Positions 1-6,014 of a stretch of DNA of 12,424 bases are shown one piece after another (within the stretch, counting starts at the first letter, position 1; each line of letters begins with the position of its first letter). The position numbers and the translations under genes are program-made. The notes below the pieces were generated by a model. The model was not told where the DNA came from. It made no database searches and was given only the letters and a program-made list of their open reading frames with translations. The stretch is from assembly GCA_049293335.1 (NCBI GenBank), contig JBATSO010000010.1, positions 1-12,424 of the forward strand, in the 5' to 3' direction. The stretch comes from JAGXIT01 sp049293335. Lineage in GTDB: Bacteria; Patescibacteriota; Saccharimonadia; Saccharimonadales; UBA4665.

Positions 1-24
1 CTAGAAATAGCCCGCAAAATGCGC

Positions 25-30
25 TACACT
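25..30 (+). promoter_or_regulatory. Probable -10 box of the tRNA-Ala gene
   Basis: The hexamer TACACT lies 20 bases before the mature tRNA 5' end, placing transcription start near position 37 with a short leader for RNase P to remove. No convincing -35 hexamer is visible, although the window edge is close. This is inference from spacing and sequence only. Confidence 0.4.
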
Positions 31-50
31 ATCGCTGATCATCAGTAGAC

Positions 51-127
51 GGGGCTGTAGCTCAGTTGGCTAGAGTGCTTCCATGGCATGGAAGAGGTCC
101 AGGGTTCGAGTCCCTGTAGCTCCACCA
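51..127 (+). tRNA. tRNA-Ala (anticodon GGC), CCA encoded
   Basis: The full cloverleaf can be read directly: acceptor 51-57 with 117-123, D stem 60-63 with 73-76, anticodon stem 78-82 with 90-94, seven-base anticodon loop 83-89 with GGC at 85-87, T stem 100-104 with 112-116 and canonical T loop TTCGAGT at 105-111. Discriminator A124 and an encoded CCA (125-127) follow. The third acceptor pair is G53-T121, the G3-U70 wobble that identifies alanine tRNAs. It would read GCC and GCU codons. A bidirectional terminator follows at once, so it appears to be a single-tRNA transcript. Confidence 0.97.
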
Positions 128-141
128 TCATTGCTAACAAG

Positions 142-170
142 AAAAGACCACCTTTATTGGTGGTCTTTTT
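142..170. terminator. Bidirectional intrinsic terminator between tRNA-Ala and the DUF2267 operon
   Basis: An 11 bp perfect stem (142-152 with 159-169) encloses loop TTTATT. Reading rightward it ends in a run of T, terminating the tRNA. The same hairpin read on the minus strand also has a GC-rich core followed by TTTT, and it lies 19 bases beyond the stop of the convergent 60-residue gene, so it can serve both units. Confidence 0.88.
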
Positions 171-188
171 GCTATTGTGCGCAGTTAT

Positions 189-371
189 TTACGCGGCGTC
201 AGGGATTTGTTTTGCCCCTTTGTGTTTAGTGCTTTCAAAGCCGTGTAAGCGCTCAAAACGAACATGGCTCATCACGCGGGCGAGTTTGCGGGCATCGTAC
301 TTATGGGCCAAGCTATGTGCCCTGCTTTCGCCTTTGCGGTGCTTTTTATACATTTTTTCTCGTAATGACAT
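189..371 (-). CDS. Small basic hypothetical protein (60 aa)
   Basis: I do not recognise this family. The protein has 60 residues and is strongly basic (many Lys, Arg and His), with a charged N-terminal half rich in KK/HRK-type clusters and no membrane segment. Basic composition is compatible with nucleic-acid or ribosome binding, but that is only inference. The case for a real gene is the translation signal: a near-perfect Shine-Dalgarno GGAGG sits at 377-381, five bases before the ATG at 371, directly after the TAA of the upstream DUF2267 gene (387-389). The two are therefore very likely one operon with coupled translation. It ends with TAA just before a terminator at 142-170. Confidence 0.6.
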   Translation of the reverse strand: MSLREKMYKKHRKGESRAHSLAHKYDARKLARVMSHVRFERLHGFESTKHKGAKQIPDAA

Positions 372-376
372 AGAGA

Positions 377-383
377 CCTCCTT
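377..383 (-). promoter_or_regulatory. Strong Shine-Dalgarno for the 60-aa gene
   Basis: On the minus strand the sequence reads AAAGGAGGTCTCTATG, one of the best ribosome binding sites in the window. It stands out because most larger genes here have little or none. It fixes the start of the 60-residue protein at 371 and lies immediately after the DUF2267 stop codon. Confidence 0.7.
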
Positions 384-386
384 TTT

Positions 387-752
387 TTAATGCTCTAAAA
401 CTGCGATTAAACGATGGGGAAGCGAAGAAGTTATGTACGCCAAAGACTCGTGGTCAAAAAGCTCGCACACAGTTTGCCAGGCCGCCTGTAGGTATGTACG
501 CGCCTGATGCTCGGTAACGTCTTCGAGTTCCATAAATTGTTCAATAATATCTTCGTCTATATTGCTGGCAGTCGGTACCATAGTAGCTGCGGTATGGAGT
601 TCTTCTGGGAGCTTTGCGGCAAAACTTTGGCGCGCCGTGTCATTTAAGTGTACTGCGACATTTTCGACCACAACTTCGAGAGCATCGTGCGACACATCCT
701 CCTGTGCATTCGCCATAAGACGAACCTTTTTTATGAGTGAGCTGTATTTCAT
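387..752 (-). CDS. DUF2267 family protein
   Basis: The 121-residue product resembles DUF2267 (a small helical family of unknown function, usually two similar helical halves). Residues about 1-55 hold the first half, with the D-A-L-E-V-V-V-E helix and the F-A-A-K-L-P-E-E-L motif typical of the family. Residues about 65-120 hold the second, with a helix around Y-L-Q-A-A-W and an S-S-L-P element. There is no signal peptide or membrane segment, so it should be cytoplasmic. ATG at 752 lets the first helix start at the family's usual point; a weak AAGGGG lies 8 bases before it. The gene is divergent from tmRNA and upstream of the 60-residue basic protein, probably co-transcribed. The biochemical role is unknown. 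Confidence 0.75.
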   Translation of the reverse strand: MKYSSLIKKVRLMANAQEDVSHDALEVVVENVAVHLNDTARQSFAAKLPEELHTAATMVPTASNIDEDIIEQFMELEDVTEHQARTYLQAAWQTVCELFDHESLAYITSSLPHRLIAVLEH

Positions 753-863
753 GCAGTGCGCCCCTTTCCACCCCTTACTATGCGCCTTTCGCCTAAGAGT
801 TTTCTATGAGTTATATTACAAATTTCACCTCATTTTCTACTAGTATTTCGAAGATGTTTATGG

Positions 864-869
864 TATGAT
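864..869 (+). promoter_or_regulatory. Extended -10 promoter element of ssrA
   Basis: TATGAT preceded by TGG forms an extended -10 (TGN-TATGAT). Transcription would start near 876, giving about 22 bases of 5' leader before the mature tmRNA end at 898. No good -35 box is visible, which fits an extended -10 promoter. Confidence 0.6.
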
Positions 870-897
870 GGTGTACCTGTCTACTCGGCAGAAGGAT

Positions 898-1298
898 GGG
901 GCTGAATTTTAAGCTCGACATTGGTACATTTCGGTTTCGTTTGCAGGTCGCTTGTCAGCGTTATAGGCAAACTTGAATAGATGCAAAATCTTTCAAACAG
1001 ACTGTAGCTAGCGCTTTCAATAGTGCCTCTTTGGCATTGTTTGGACGCTTAGCTCCAGCTAACGGCTTGGCTTAAACCCCAAGTAACGCCTTTGACGACG
1101 CTAGATAGTTAAAGTAGCGTTTTATATTTCTAGACGCTCGCGCAGAACTATCCATGCTGCGCGCTAAGACTAGGATTGCTCATGTGCTTTGTTTGTCTGT
1201 TTTTAACGGCACATGCTAAGACCACAAAATAGACTAAACCTGTAGAGACAAACTGTTAAACCCGATGGACGTGGGGGCAGTACCCACCAGCTCCACCA
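898..1298 (+). ncRNA. ssrA: tmRNA (one-piece, 401 nt)
   Basis: tmRNA rescues stalled ribosomes by acting as alanyl-tRNA and then as a short mRNA encoding a degradation tag. The 5' end GGGGCTG and the following TCGACA D-loop motif are hallmarks. The 3' end CAGCTCC-ACCA pairs with it as an acceptor containing a G3-U70 wobble for alanine. A GACTAA stretch upstream of the T arm also matches known tmRNAs. The tag frame ends in TAA (1073-1075), sitting in the loop of hairpin 1066-1070/1079-1083, the conserved position. Reading back in frame, the tag ends in PANGLA; the resume codon is uncertain (GCT 1007, GCT 1013 or GCC 1025), giving 16-22 residues. The T arm at 1271-1287 has loop GGCAGTA instead of the usual TTCRANY. 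Confidence 0.93.
1280..1298 (+). repeat. Direct repeat copy 1: tmRNA 3' end (attachment-site-like)
   Basis: GTACCCACCAGCTCCACCA, running from inside the tmRNA T loop to its CCA end, recurs exactly at 1549-1567. The extent (T loop to gene end) is what tyrosine-recombinase integration sites in tRNA and tmRNA genes typically duplicate. Confidence 0.85.
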
Positions 1299-1305
1299 TA
1301 GTAAG

Positions 1306-1330
1306 AACCTCATCATTTGATGGGGTTTTT
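1306..1330 (+). terminator. Intrinsic terminator of ssrA
   Basis: AACCTCATCA and TGATGGGGTT pair as the core of a longer hairpin, followed by TTT in a run of five T. It starts 8 bases after the tmRNA CCA. It is the core of the 20-pair hairpin at 1296-1337. Confidence 0.75.
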
Positions 1331-1548
1331 GCTATGGTAATGTACGATTGGGTACTGCCCTCCGACTGCGGCAGCAGTCGCTTTAGGGGGTGGAGAGGTT
1401 ATTCGAATTGATTTCGAATAACCGAGGAGGGGTAAGCCCCTCCTGAAAATGCAGAGTGAGAATCGCCTGTGGCAATTTGCAAGAGAATATTCCCGTGCAA
1501 GCTGGCTCGCAGTAGTGAACATTCTAAACAAGTGAGCAGAACGAACAT

Positions 1549-1567
1549 GTACCCACCAGCTCCACCA
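1549..1567 (+). repeat. Direct repeat copy 2: displaced tmRNA 3' end
   Basis: This is the exact 19-base copy of 1280-1298, 269 bp downstream. The sequence before it (AACGAACAT) differs from the tmRNA T arm, so it is a fragment rather than a second tRNA-like domain. A terminator follows immediately, as after a real gene end. Confidence 0.85.
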
Positions 1568-1605
1568 ATATAAATGCCTGATCGCAAGATCGGGCTTTTA
1601 TATTT
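1568..1605. terminator. Bidirectional terminator after the tmRNA-end copy and rsmA
   Basis: GCCTGATC (1576-1583) pairs with GATCGGGC (1588-1595) around loop GCAA. It is flanked by A/T-rich arms (AATATAAA with TTTATATT) that extend the stem and supply a T tract on either strand. It ends any rightward transcript from the ssrA side and, on the minus strand, lies about 35 bases beyond the rsmA stop. Confidence 0.85.
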
Positions 1606-1637
1606 ACATGAGAGGTAAAGCTTTATGCTAGTCGTTA

Positions 1638-2453
1638 TTACTTAAGCGCTACGTACAGTCGGTGCCAGTCCGCGAGAGAGAGGGCTTGGGCGCGGGTTTT
1701 AGGGTCTACGGTGGCTTGCTGCAAGAGTGCGGCCGTTTCTTCGCGCGGCAGTGACAAGCCTGCACTCAGAGAATTCAAAAGTGTTTTTCGTTTTTGACTA
1801 AAACCTGCGCGCACAATCCGAAAGAACTTTTTAGTGTCGACATCGCTAAAAAGTGGCTCGACGCGGAAGGTCAGTTCTAAAACTTGGCTATCGACTTTTG
1901 GAGGTGGTGTAAACAATTTAGCGGGCACCAGCGACCCCAGTGCAACTTCACAGTAGTATTGGGCGCTCACGCTTAGTAGCGACATCTGGCCAGACTGAGC
2001 GCAGACACGCTCTGCGACTTCTTTTTGAATAAGTATGGCCGCTTGGCTAAAGTGATTTTCTGACTCGCACAGCACCCGTATAAGATTGCTCGTAAGATAA
2101 TACGGGATGTTCGCCACCACCTTAAAGCCTGCTGGGAGCTGTTGTAAGTTAAACTGTAAAATATCGCTTTCCACCACTGTAAGATTACTTAAGTGCTCGA
2201 TTTTGGGAGGACTGTCCTCCCAAAATTGTTGGAGGTTGCTTTTGAGGTTTTGGGCGAGGGTATGGTCGAACTCTACAGCGGTAACGTGGGCGCCGCGGGC
2301 GAGGAGTTTGCGGGTGAGCGTACCGAGGCCAGGGCCGATTTCGAGCACCTTGTCGCCTGCCTGCACATTTGCGCTATTGCAAATGCTTTCTAGTGCTGTG
2401 TTGTGATGCAGCCAGTGTTGGCCAAGAGATTTTTTGGGTAAAATGTCGTGCAT
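1638..2453 (-). CDS. rsmA: 16S rRNA (adenine(1518)-N6/adenine(1519)-N6)-dimethyltransferase
   Basis: RsmA (KsgA) uses S-adenosylmethionine to dimethylate two adjacent adenines near the 3' end of 16S rRNA during 30S maturation. The N-terminal KKSLGQHWL (residues 7-15) matches the family's K-x-x-G-Q-N-F-L element. SAM motif I is VLEIGPGLGTLT (36-47), acidic residues E61 and D97 fit motifs II and III, and the catalytic motif IV is NIPYYLT (115-121). The length of 271 residues is normal. I chose ATG at 2453, two bases after the upstream stop, because it gives the usual short N-terminus; an in-frame TTG at 2480 would add nine residues overlapping the upstream gene. Placement after an RpfB-like gene matches rpfB-ksgA and yabE-ksgA neighbourhoods. 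Confidence 0.96.
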   Translation of the reverse strand: MHDILPKKSLGQHWLHHNTALESICNSANVQAGDKVLEIGPGLGTLTRKLLARGAHVTAVEFDHTLAQNLKSNLQQFWEDSPPKIEHLSNLTVVESDILQFNLQQLPAGFKVVANIPYYLTSNLIRVLCESENHFSQAAILIQKEVAERVCAQSGQMSLLSVSAQYYCEVALGSLVPAKLFTPPPKVDSQVLELTFRVEPLFSDVDTKKFFRIVRAGFSQKRKTLLNSLSAGLSLPREETAALLQQATVDPKTRAQALSLADWHRLYVALK

Positions 2454-2455
2454 GC

Positions 2456-3694
2456 CTACCACCACCCGTGGCTGAGCCAAAAATTATACGACCCAGCCCA
2501 GCCACCATAACGGTTGGCGTAGCTTGTAAAAAGACGGGTTTGACAGACTGCATCGCTCTGCCAATTTGGGCAAGCGGCGCTAAGCTTACCTAAATTTGTC
2601 TGGCCTAGACCGTAGTAGCCATTACTGCTGGCAGCCGCCGTATTCCAGTGTGACTCACGCGAAAATATATAGTCTACATACCCATAGTCATTCGGGCTGA
2701 TGCCTGCCGCCGCCATGACTGCCTGTTTATCGGCGGGAATATTTACAGTATTACCCTTGGCTATCACTCGCTTCACGGGCTGGACCGTAACGACTGTTTG
2801 TAGCAAAACGCGGCTCACTTCATCGCCGTGTTCTATTGTAACTTTGTATGTTTTGGTTTGCTTACCCGCACTGCCCTCTTGGCGCACGGCCTGGCTGCCA
2901 AATGAAAGTGAGGTGTCTAAGATGGTTTCGGTTGGCGCAGGAATATCCTCCTCGACTGTAATGGTCTGTATGCCGTTACGCACGACCGCAATGTGCATGT
3001 TGGGTGTTATTGCGGTTGATTCGGCGGGTTTTACGGTGTCGTCTTTCGTAAGTTTAATTGACGCAGATTTAATAAACTCACCGACTGTTTTAGACTGTGT
3101 TCTTAGTTGTGTTGGCGCAGCGCTGTAAAAACTAACGCTCACGGGAGTTGCGCGCTGTATAACCAGCCGATTGCCCAGAGCCTGTTGGGTGACAAAATTT
3201 TCGGTTGGCCGAACCTCTACTTCATCTTCTGGGAATAGCTCTATACCAGCTTGCCGAATCATGCTGCGTGGTGTGGCAGCCGCATTTGAACCCACCGTTC
3301 GGTGTACACCATCGAGCACTGTAACAGGCACTGCACGATACACATTAACCCGAAAATTATCGGTCACAATTTTGGCGTCAAGGGCGGGTTCGACCCTATC
3401 TCCCTTAGCTAGGCGAACATGGAGCCTCTTAAGTAGCTGGCCTACGGTATCGGCATCGGTTGGGATGGTCCGCTGAGCACCATCGGCTTTCACAATAACC
3501 AGATAGTTTTGGTTTGGCACAACGGTTAGCTGGCGTGTGTGATGATGTAGCCCAAAATACAGCCCCACACCACTTACCAACACGAGTGCTAAAAACAACA
3601 TCAATGGCAAACCAGCAGGGTGTCGTTTGACTCTGCCCGCACGGTGTTTACCTTTTTGGTAAGCGCCCTTAAGCCGTTCTTTTGCCTTTTGCAT
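2456..3694 (-). CDS. RpfB/YabE-like cell-wall protein (DUF348 x3, G5, lytic transglycosylase-like domain)
   Basis: The product is predicted to be a surface-anchored muralytic enzyme. After a basic cytoplasmic N-terminus comes one membrane helix (about residues 29-48). Three ubiquitin-like DUF348 repeats follow (about 63-112, 122-172, 183-235), then a G5 domain (about 240-313) and a C-terminal SLT/aggregation-promoting-factor-like domain (about 325-412). This last domain has the likely catalytic Glu347 in FSRESHW, NGYYGLGQ, two cysteines (375, 384) and a terminal YGGWAGSYNFWLSHGWW. The repeats-plus-G5 layout is that of actinobacterial RpfB and Bacillus YabE; the last domain looks closer to lactobacillar Apf proteins than to Rpf. 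The start is uncertain: I prefer ATG 3694, next to a -10 box; GTG 3742 adds 16 residues. Neither has a Shine-Dalgarno. The rsmA gene follows after 2 bases. Confidence 0.88.
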   Translation of the reverse strand: MQKAKERLKGAYQKGKHRAGRVKRHPAGLPLMLFLALVLVSGVGLYFGLHHHTRQLTVVPNQNYLVIVKADGAQRTIPTDADTVGQLLKRLHVRLAKGDRVEPALDAKIVTDNFRVNVYRAVPVTVLDGVHRTVGSNAAATPRSMIRQAGIELFPEDEVEVRPTENFVTQQALGNRLVIQRATPVSVSFYSAAPTQLRTQSKTVGEFIKSASIKLTKDDTVKPAESTAITPNMHIAVVRNGIQTITVEEDIPAPTETILDTSLSFGSQAVRQEGSAGKQTKTYKVTIEHGDEVSRVLLQTVVTVQPVKRVIAKGNTVNIPADKQAVMAAAGISPNDYGYVDYIFSRESHWNTAAASSNGYYGLGQTNLGKLSAACPNWQSDAVCQTRLFTSYANRYGGWAGSYNFWLSHGWW

Positions 3695-3703
3695 GCACTG
3701 TAT

Positions 3704-3709
3704 AGTATA
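3704..3709 (-). promoter_or_regulatory. -10-like box before the RpfB-like gene (candidate leaderless start)
   Basis: TATACT on the minus strand puts +1 near 3697, three bases before ATG 3694, with no Shine-Dalgarno. A 12-base palindrome GAAGTTGACTTC (3714-3725) lies just upstream and could be an operator, or chance. Confidence 0.45.
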
Positions 3710-3801
3710 CCCCGAAGTTGACTTCAGTGCGGAATAGCTCACGTGTTTCGCGCCAGCCAGCCTGCTTTGTATCTAGTTTGGAGTTCGATGCGGGAAATGA
3801 G

Positions 3802-5985
3802 CTACAGTTTTTCGAGGGGAGCGAAGGCGGTGTTAAGCTTTTTAAGCCCTTTGCCCTTAAAATAAATGGCCGCGGTGTCGCCCTGCATTTCTACTACGAT
3901 GCCCATGCCAAATAAATCATGCCGCACGGTGTCGCCTTCGTGCAGCTCGGGTACATAACGTGGTTCGTCAGCAGGAATGTCGCTGGCAAAATCACTCCCA
4001 GCATCGCTCTCGAAATCTTCAAAAACACTGCTTTGTTGCCTACCAAAACTCGGCATAATGGTCGTTTCTTGCACATGATCTCCCGCTATTTCACCCAGGA
4101 AACGGCTCGGCACATTGTGCTGCATGCTGCCATACAACGAACGCGCAGCGGCATACAGCATAAAAAGTTCTTCGCGGGCACGCGTCATGCCGACATAACA
4201 CAGTCGACGTTCTTCTTCCATTTCTGACTGGTCGTATAAGGCTCGAGAATGCGGCATAATCGACTCTTCCAGCCCTATCATAAAGACTACAGGGAACTCC
4301 AGGCCCTTGGCAGCATGCAGTGTCATAAGAGTAACGGCATTATCGCCAAAGTTCGCGGAGTCGAGGTCACTGATGAGTGCAACTTCCTCTAGGAAGCTAT
4401 CAAGCCCTTCGTCGTGATAGCCCTGAGCCACCCCAATCAGCTCACGCACGTTTTCTTGCCGACTTTCGCCCTGCAAGGTTTTGTCGTCGAGAAACGCCAT
4501 GTAGCCGAGGCGTTTTACCAGCGCGTCAATCATGATGTCGGGCGGAAGTTCGTCGAGCTGGCTGCGCAGGGCGGTTAAAATGTTGTGTAGCTCTACCAAG
4601 CCGCGCCGCGCTTTGCCAGTCACGGTGTCACACTCCTCCACCCGAGCCATTGCGTCTGCCAAGCTAAGCCGCTCAGCAAGCATCCAGCCTACAAAATTCT
4701 GCAAACTTTTAGCACCAACCCCGCGGGCAGGTACATTGGCAATTCGTTCAAAACTGGCGCGGTCTTCTGGTTGGTACAGCAAACGTAAATACGCAATTAA
4801 ATCTTTAATTTCTTTGCGGTCATAAAAACGCACGCCGCCCACCACTCGGTACGGTACAGTGTATTGCACAAATGTTTCCTCTATGGAACGGCTTTGGGCG
4901 TTGGTGCGGTATAAAATTGCAAAGTCTTTGTATTGGCGCTGACCAGTGTCGACTGCTCGCCGAATAATGCGCATAATAGTTTCTGCCTCGGCGCGCTCGC
5001 CCATGACCTGCTGGATCTGCACGCGCATGCCATCGCCAGCATCGGTCCACAATTGCTTGTCGCTACGCTGGGTGTTTTTGCTCACCACGCCGTGCGCAGC
5101 GTTTAGTATGTGGGCAGTGCTGCGATAGTTTTGCTCGAGCTTAATGACCGTGCAATCTTTATAGTCCTTTTCAAACCGCAAAATATTCCGAAAATCTGCC
5201 CCACGCCAACTGTAAATCGATTGCCAGTCGTCCCCCACGACTGCTAAGTTATGGTTGTCGTTGACGAGTAGTTTTACAAGTTGATACTGCGCCACATTCG
5301 TGTCTTGGTACTCATCTATCATAATGTGACTAAAATGTTTTTGCCACTTGCTGCGCACGTCAACATGACCATCAAGAAGCTGCACGGTACGCCAAATAAG
5401 GTCATCAAAGTCGAGTGCCATGGCTGTTTTTAAGGCCGCCTGATACAGGGGGTACACTTGGGCCGCTGTACGCATACTAGGACTGTTGGCCGTGCTAGCG
5501 TATTCACTGGGGCCAATCATATCGTTTTTGGCACTGCTTATCAGGTTGGCGATGGTACGGGGCGGAAAGGCCTTTTCGTCAACATGCAGCTCTTTGCAAA
5601 TTCGCTTAACCGTACTCAGCCGATCGGACTCGTCGAAAATAACATAGCTACGCGCTATGCCAATATGGTCGCCGTCCATGCGCAGCAGCCGCACACAAAT
5701 GGAGTGAAAGGTACCCATCCAAGGCATAAAACGGCGGTCATCGGCAGATTGACCAAGCAGTTCGGCTACTCGTTCGCGCATTTCACGCGCTGCTTTATTG
5801 GTGAACGTAACGGCAAGAATGCTATATGGCGTCGCCTGCCCCGTGGCAATCAAATAGGCAATGCGGTGCGTCAGTGTTTTTGTTTTACCGCTCCCTGCCC
5901 CGGCCTGAATAAGCAGCGGCCCCTCAGTCGTCACCACGGCACGGCGCTGCTCGGGGTTTAACCCCACCAAAAGTTCATCATGCAT
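3802..5985 (-). CDS. pcrA: ATP-dependent DNA helicase, UvrD/PcrA family (SF1A)
   Basis: The protein is a 3'-5' DNA helicase of repair and replication-fork maintenance. At 727 residues it is full length for the family. Visible motifs in order: Q motif LNPEQRRAV (9-17), Walker A AGAGSGKT (28-35), motif Ia AVTFTNKAAREM (from 58), Walker B IDEYQD (223-228), motif III GDDWQSIYSWRGA (251-263), motif IV EQNYRST (284-290), motif V LMTLHAAKGLEFPVVF and motif VI RRLCYVGMTRARE. The last 44 residues (684-727), beginning GDTVRHDLFGMG and ending FAPLEKL, form the Tudor-like C-terminal domain of PcrA/UvrD that contacts RNA polymerase. UvrD is the alternative name; the C-terminal domain makes Rep unlikely. 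ATG at 5985 follows an extended -10 with no leader. Confidence 0.95.
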   Translation of the reverse strand: MHDELLVGLNPEQRRAVVTTEGPLLIQAGAGSGKTKTLTHRIAYLIATGQATPYSILAVTFTNKAAREMRERVAELLGQSADDRRFMPWMGTFHSICVRLLRMDGDHIGIARSYVIFDESDRLSTVKRICKELHVDEKAFPPRTIANLISSAKNDMIGPSEYASTANSPSMRTAAQVYPLYQAALKTAMALDFDDLIWRTVQLLDGHVDVRSKWQKHFSHIMIDEYQDTNVAQYQLVKLLVNDNHNLAVVGDDWQSIYSWRGADFRNILRFEKDYKDCTVIKLEQNYRSTAHILNAAHGVVSKNTQRSDKQLWTDAGDGMRVQIQQVMGERAEAETIMRIIRRAVDTGQRQYKDFAILYRTNAQSRSIEETFVQYTVPYRVVGGVRFYDRKEIKDLIAYLRLLYQPEDRASFERIANVPARGVGAKSLQNFVGWMLAERLSLADAMARVEECDTVTGKARRGLVELHNILTALRSQLDELPPDIMIDALVKRLGYMAFLDDKTLQGESRQENVRELIGVAQGYHDEGLDSFLEEVALISDLDSANFGDNAVTLMTLHAAKGLEFPVVFMIGLEESIMPHSRALYDQSEMEEERRLCYVGMTRAREELFMLYAAARSLYGSMQHNVPSRFLGEIAGDHVQETTIMPSFGRQQSSVFEDFESDAGSDFASDIPADEPRYVPELHEGDTVRHDLFGMGIVVEMQGDTAAIYFKGKGLKKLNTAFAPLEKL

Positions 5986-5991
5986 CTATGT

Positions 5992-5997
5992 ATTCTA
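5992..5997 (-). promoter_or_regulatory. Extended -10 box of the pcrA/uvrD gene (leaderless)
   Basis: TAGAAT preceded by TGG (extended -10) on the minus strand places +1 at about 5985, the A of the start codon itself. There is no Shine-Dalgarno. It fits in the 29-base gap after the upstream gene's stop. Confidence 0.5.
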
Positions 5998-6014
5998 CCA
6001 CTGCAACACCCGCA

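Larger units (their letters stand above)
1275..1360 (+). repeat. Nested inverted repeat spanning the tmRNA 3' end
   Basis: GGGCAGTACCCA (1275-1286, inside the tmRNA T arm) is perfectly complementary to TGGGTACTGCCC (1349-1360). Inside lies a second inverted repeat, 1296-1315 with 1318-1337, pairing at all 20 positions if G-U is allowed. It starts in the terminal CCA of tmRNA and includes the terminator. The 86-base block can fold as one long hairpin that would compete with the tmRNA T stem. Confidence 0.7.
1299..1567 (+). other. Structured, non-coding 269-bp stretch after ssrA
   Basis: No believable protein gene lies here, but RNA-like structure is dense. Hairpins include CGACTGC/GCAGTCG (1363-1369/1374-1380), a perfect 11 bp stem 1397-1407/1413-1423, and a perfect 8 bp stem 1425-1432/1437-1444 with loop TAAG. 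TGGGTAC (1349-1355) can close the region by pairing with GTACCCA (1549-1555). The stretch ends with an exact copy of the last 19 bases of tmRNA and is followed by its own terminator. It may be a separate small RNA, a processed extension of the tmRNA transcript, or the remnant of an element integrated at the ssrA 3' end. No known RNA family was recognised. Confidence 0.55.

Noticed and set aside
88..390. Plus-strand 100-codon frame across the tRNA-Ala and terminator
   Set aside because: It begins inside the tRNA anticodon arm and passes through the terminator and the antisense of a gene with a strong ribosome binding site.
753..863. Promoter for the DUF2267 operon
   Set aside because: TAATAT/TATAAC-like stretches occur on the minus strand but no -35/-10 pair with acceptable spacing stood out, so no site was assigned.
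1276..1549. Group I intron interrupting the tmRNA T loop (known in other bacteria)
   Set aside because: The T arm before the putative intron is already complete with an acceptor end and CCA. The 5' exon lacks the U needed for the U-G splice-site pair, joining the ends would not restore a TTC loop, and paired P/Q/R/S core elements were not found.
1313..1587. Two minus-strand open frames of 72 and 62 codons
   Set aside because: They run through the terminator and perfect hairpins, have no ribosome binding site and no domain-like sequence; the RNA structure explains the region better.
5458..5961. Long plus-strand frame (167 codons) antisense to the helicase gene
   Set aside because: It mirrors the coding of the conserved helicase motifs on the other strand; no start signals and no recognisable family.
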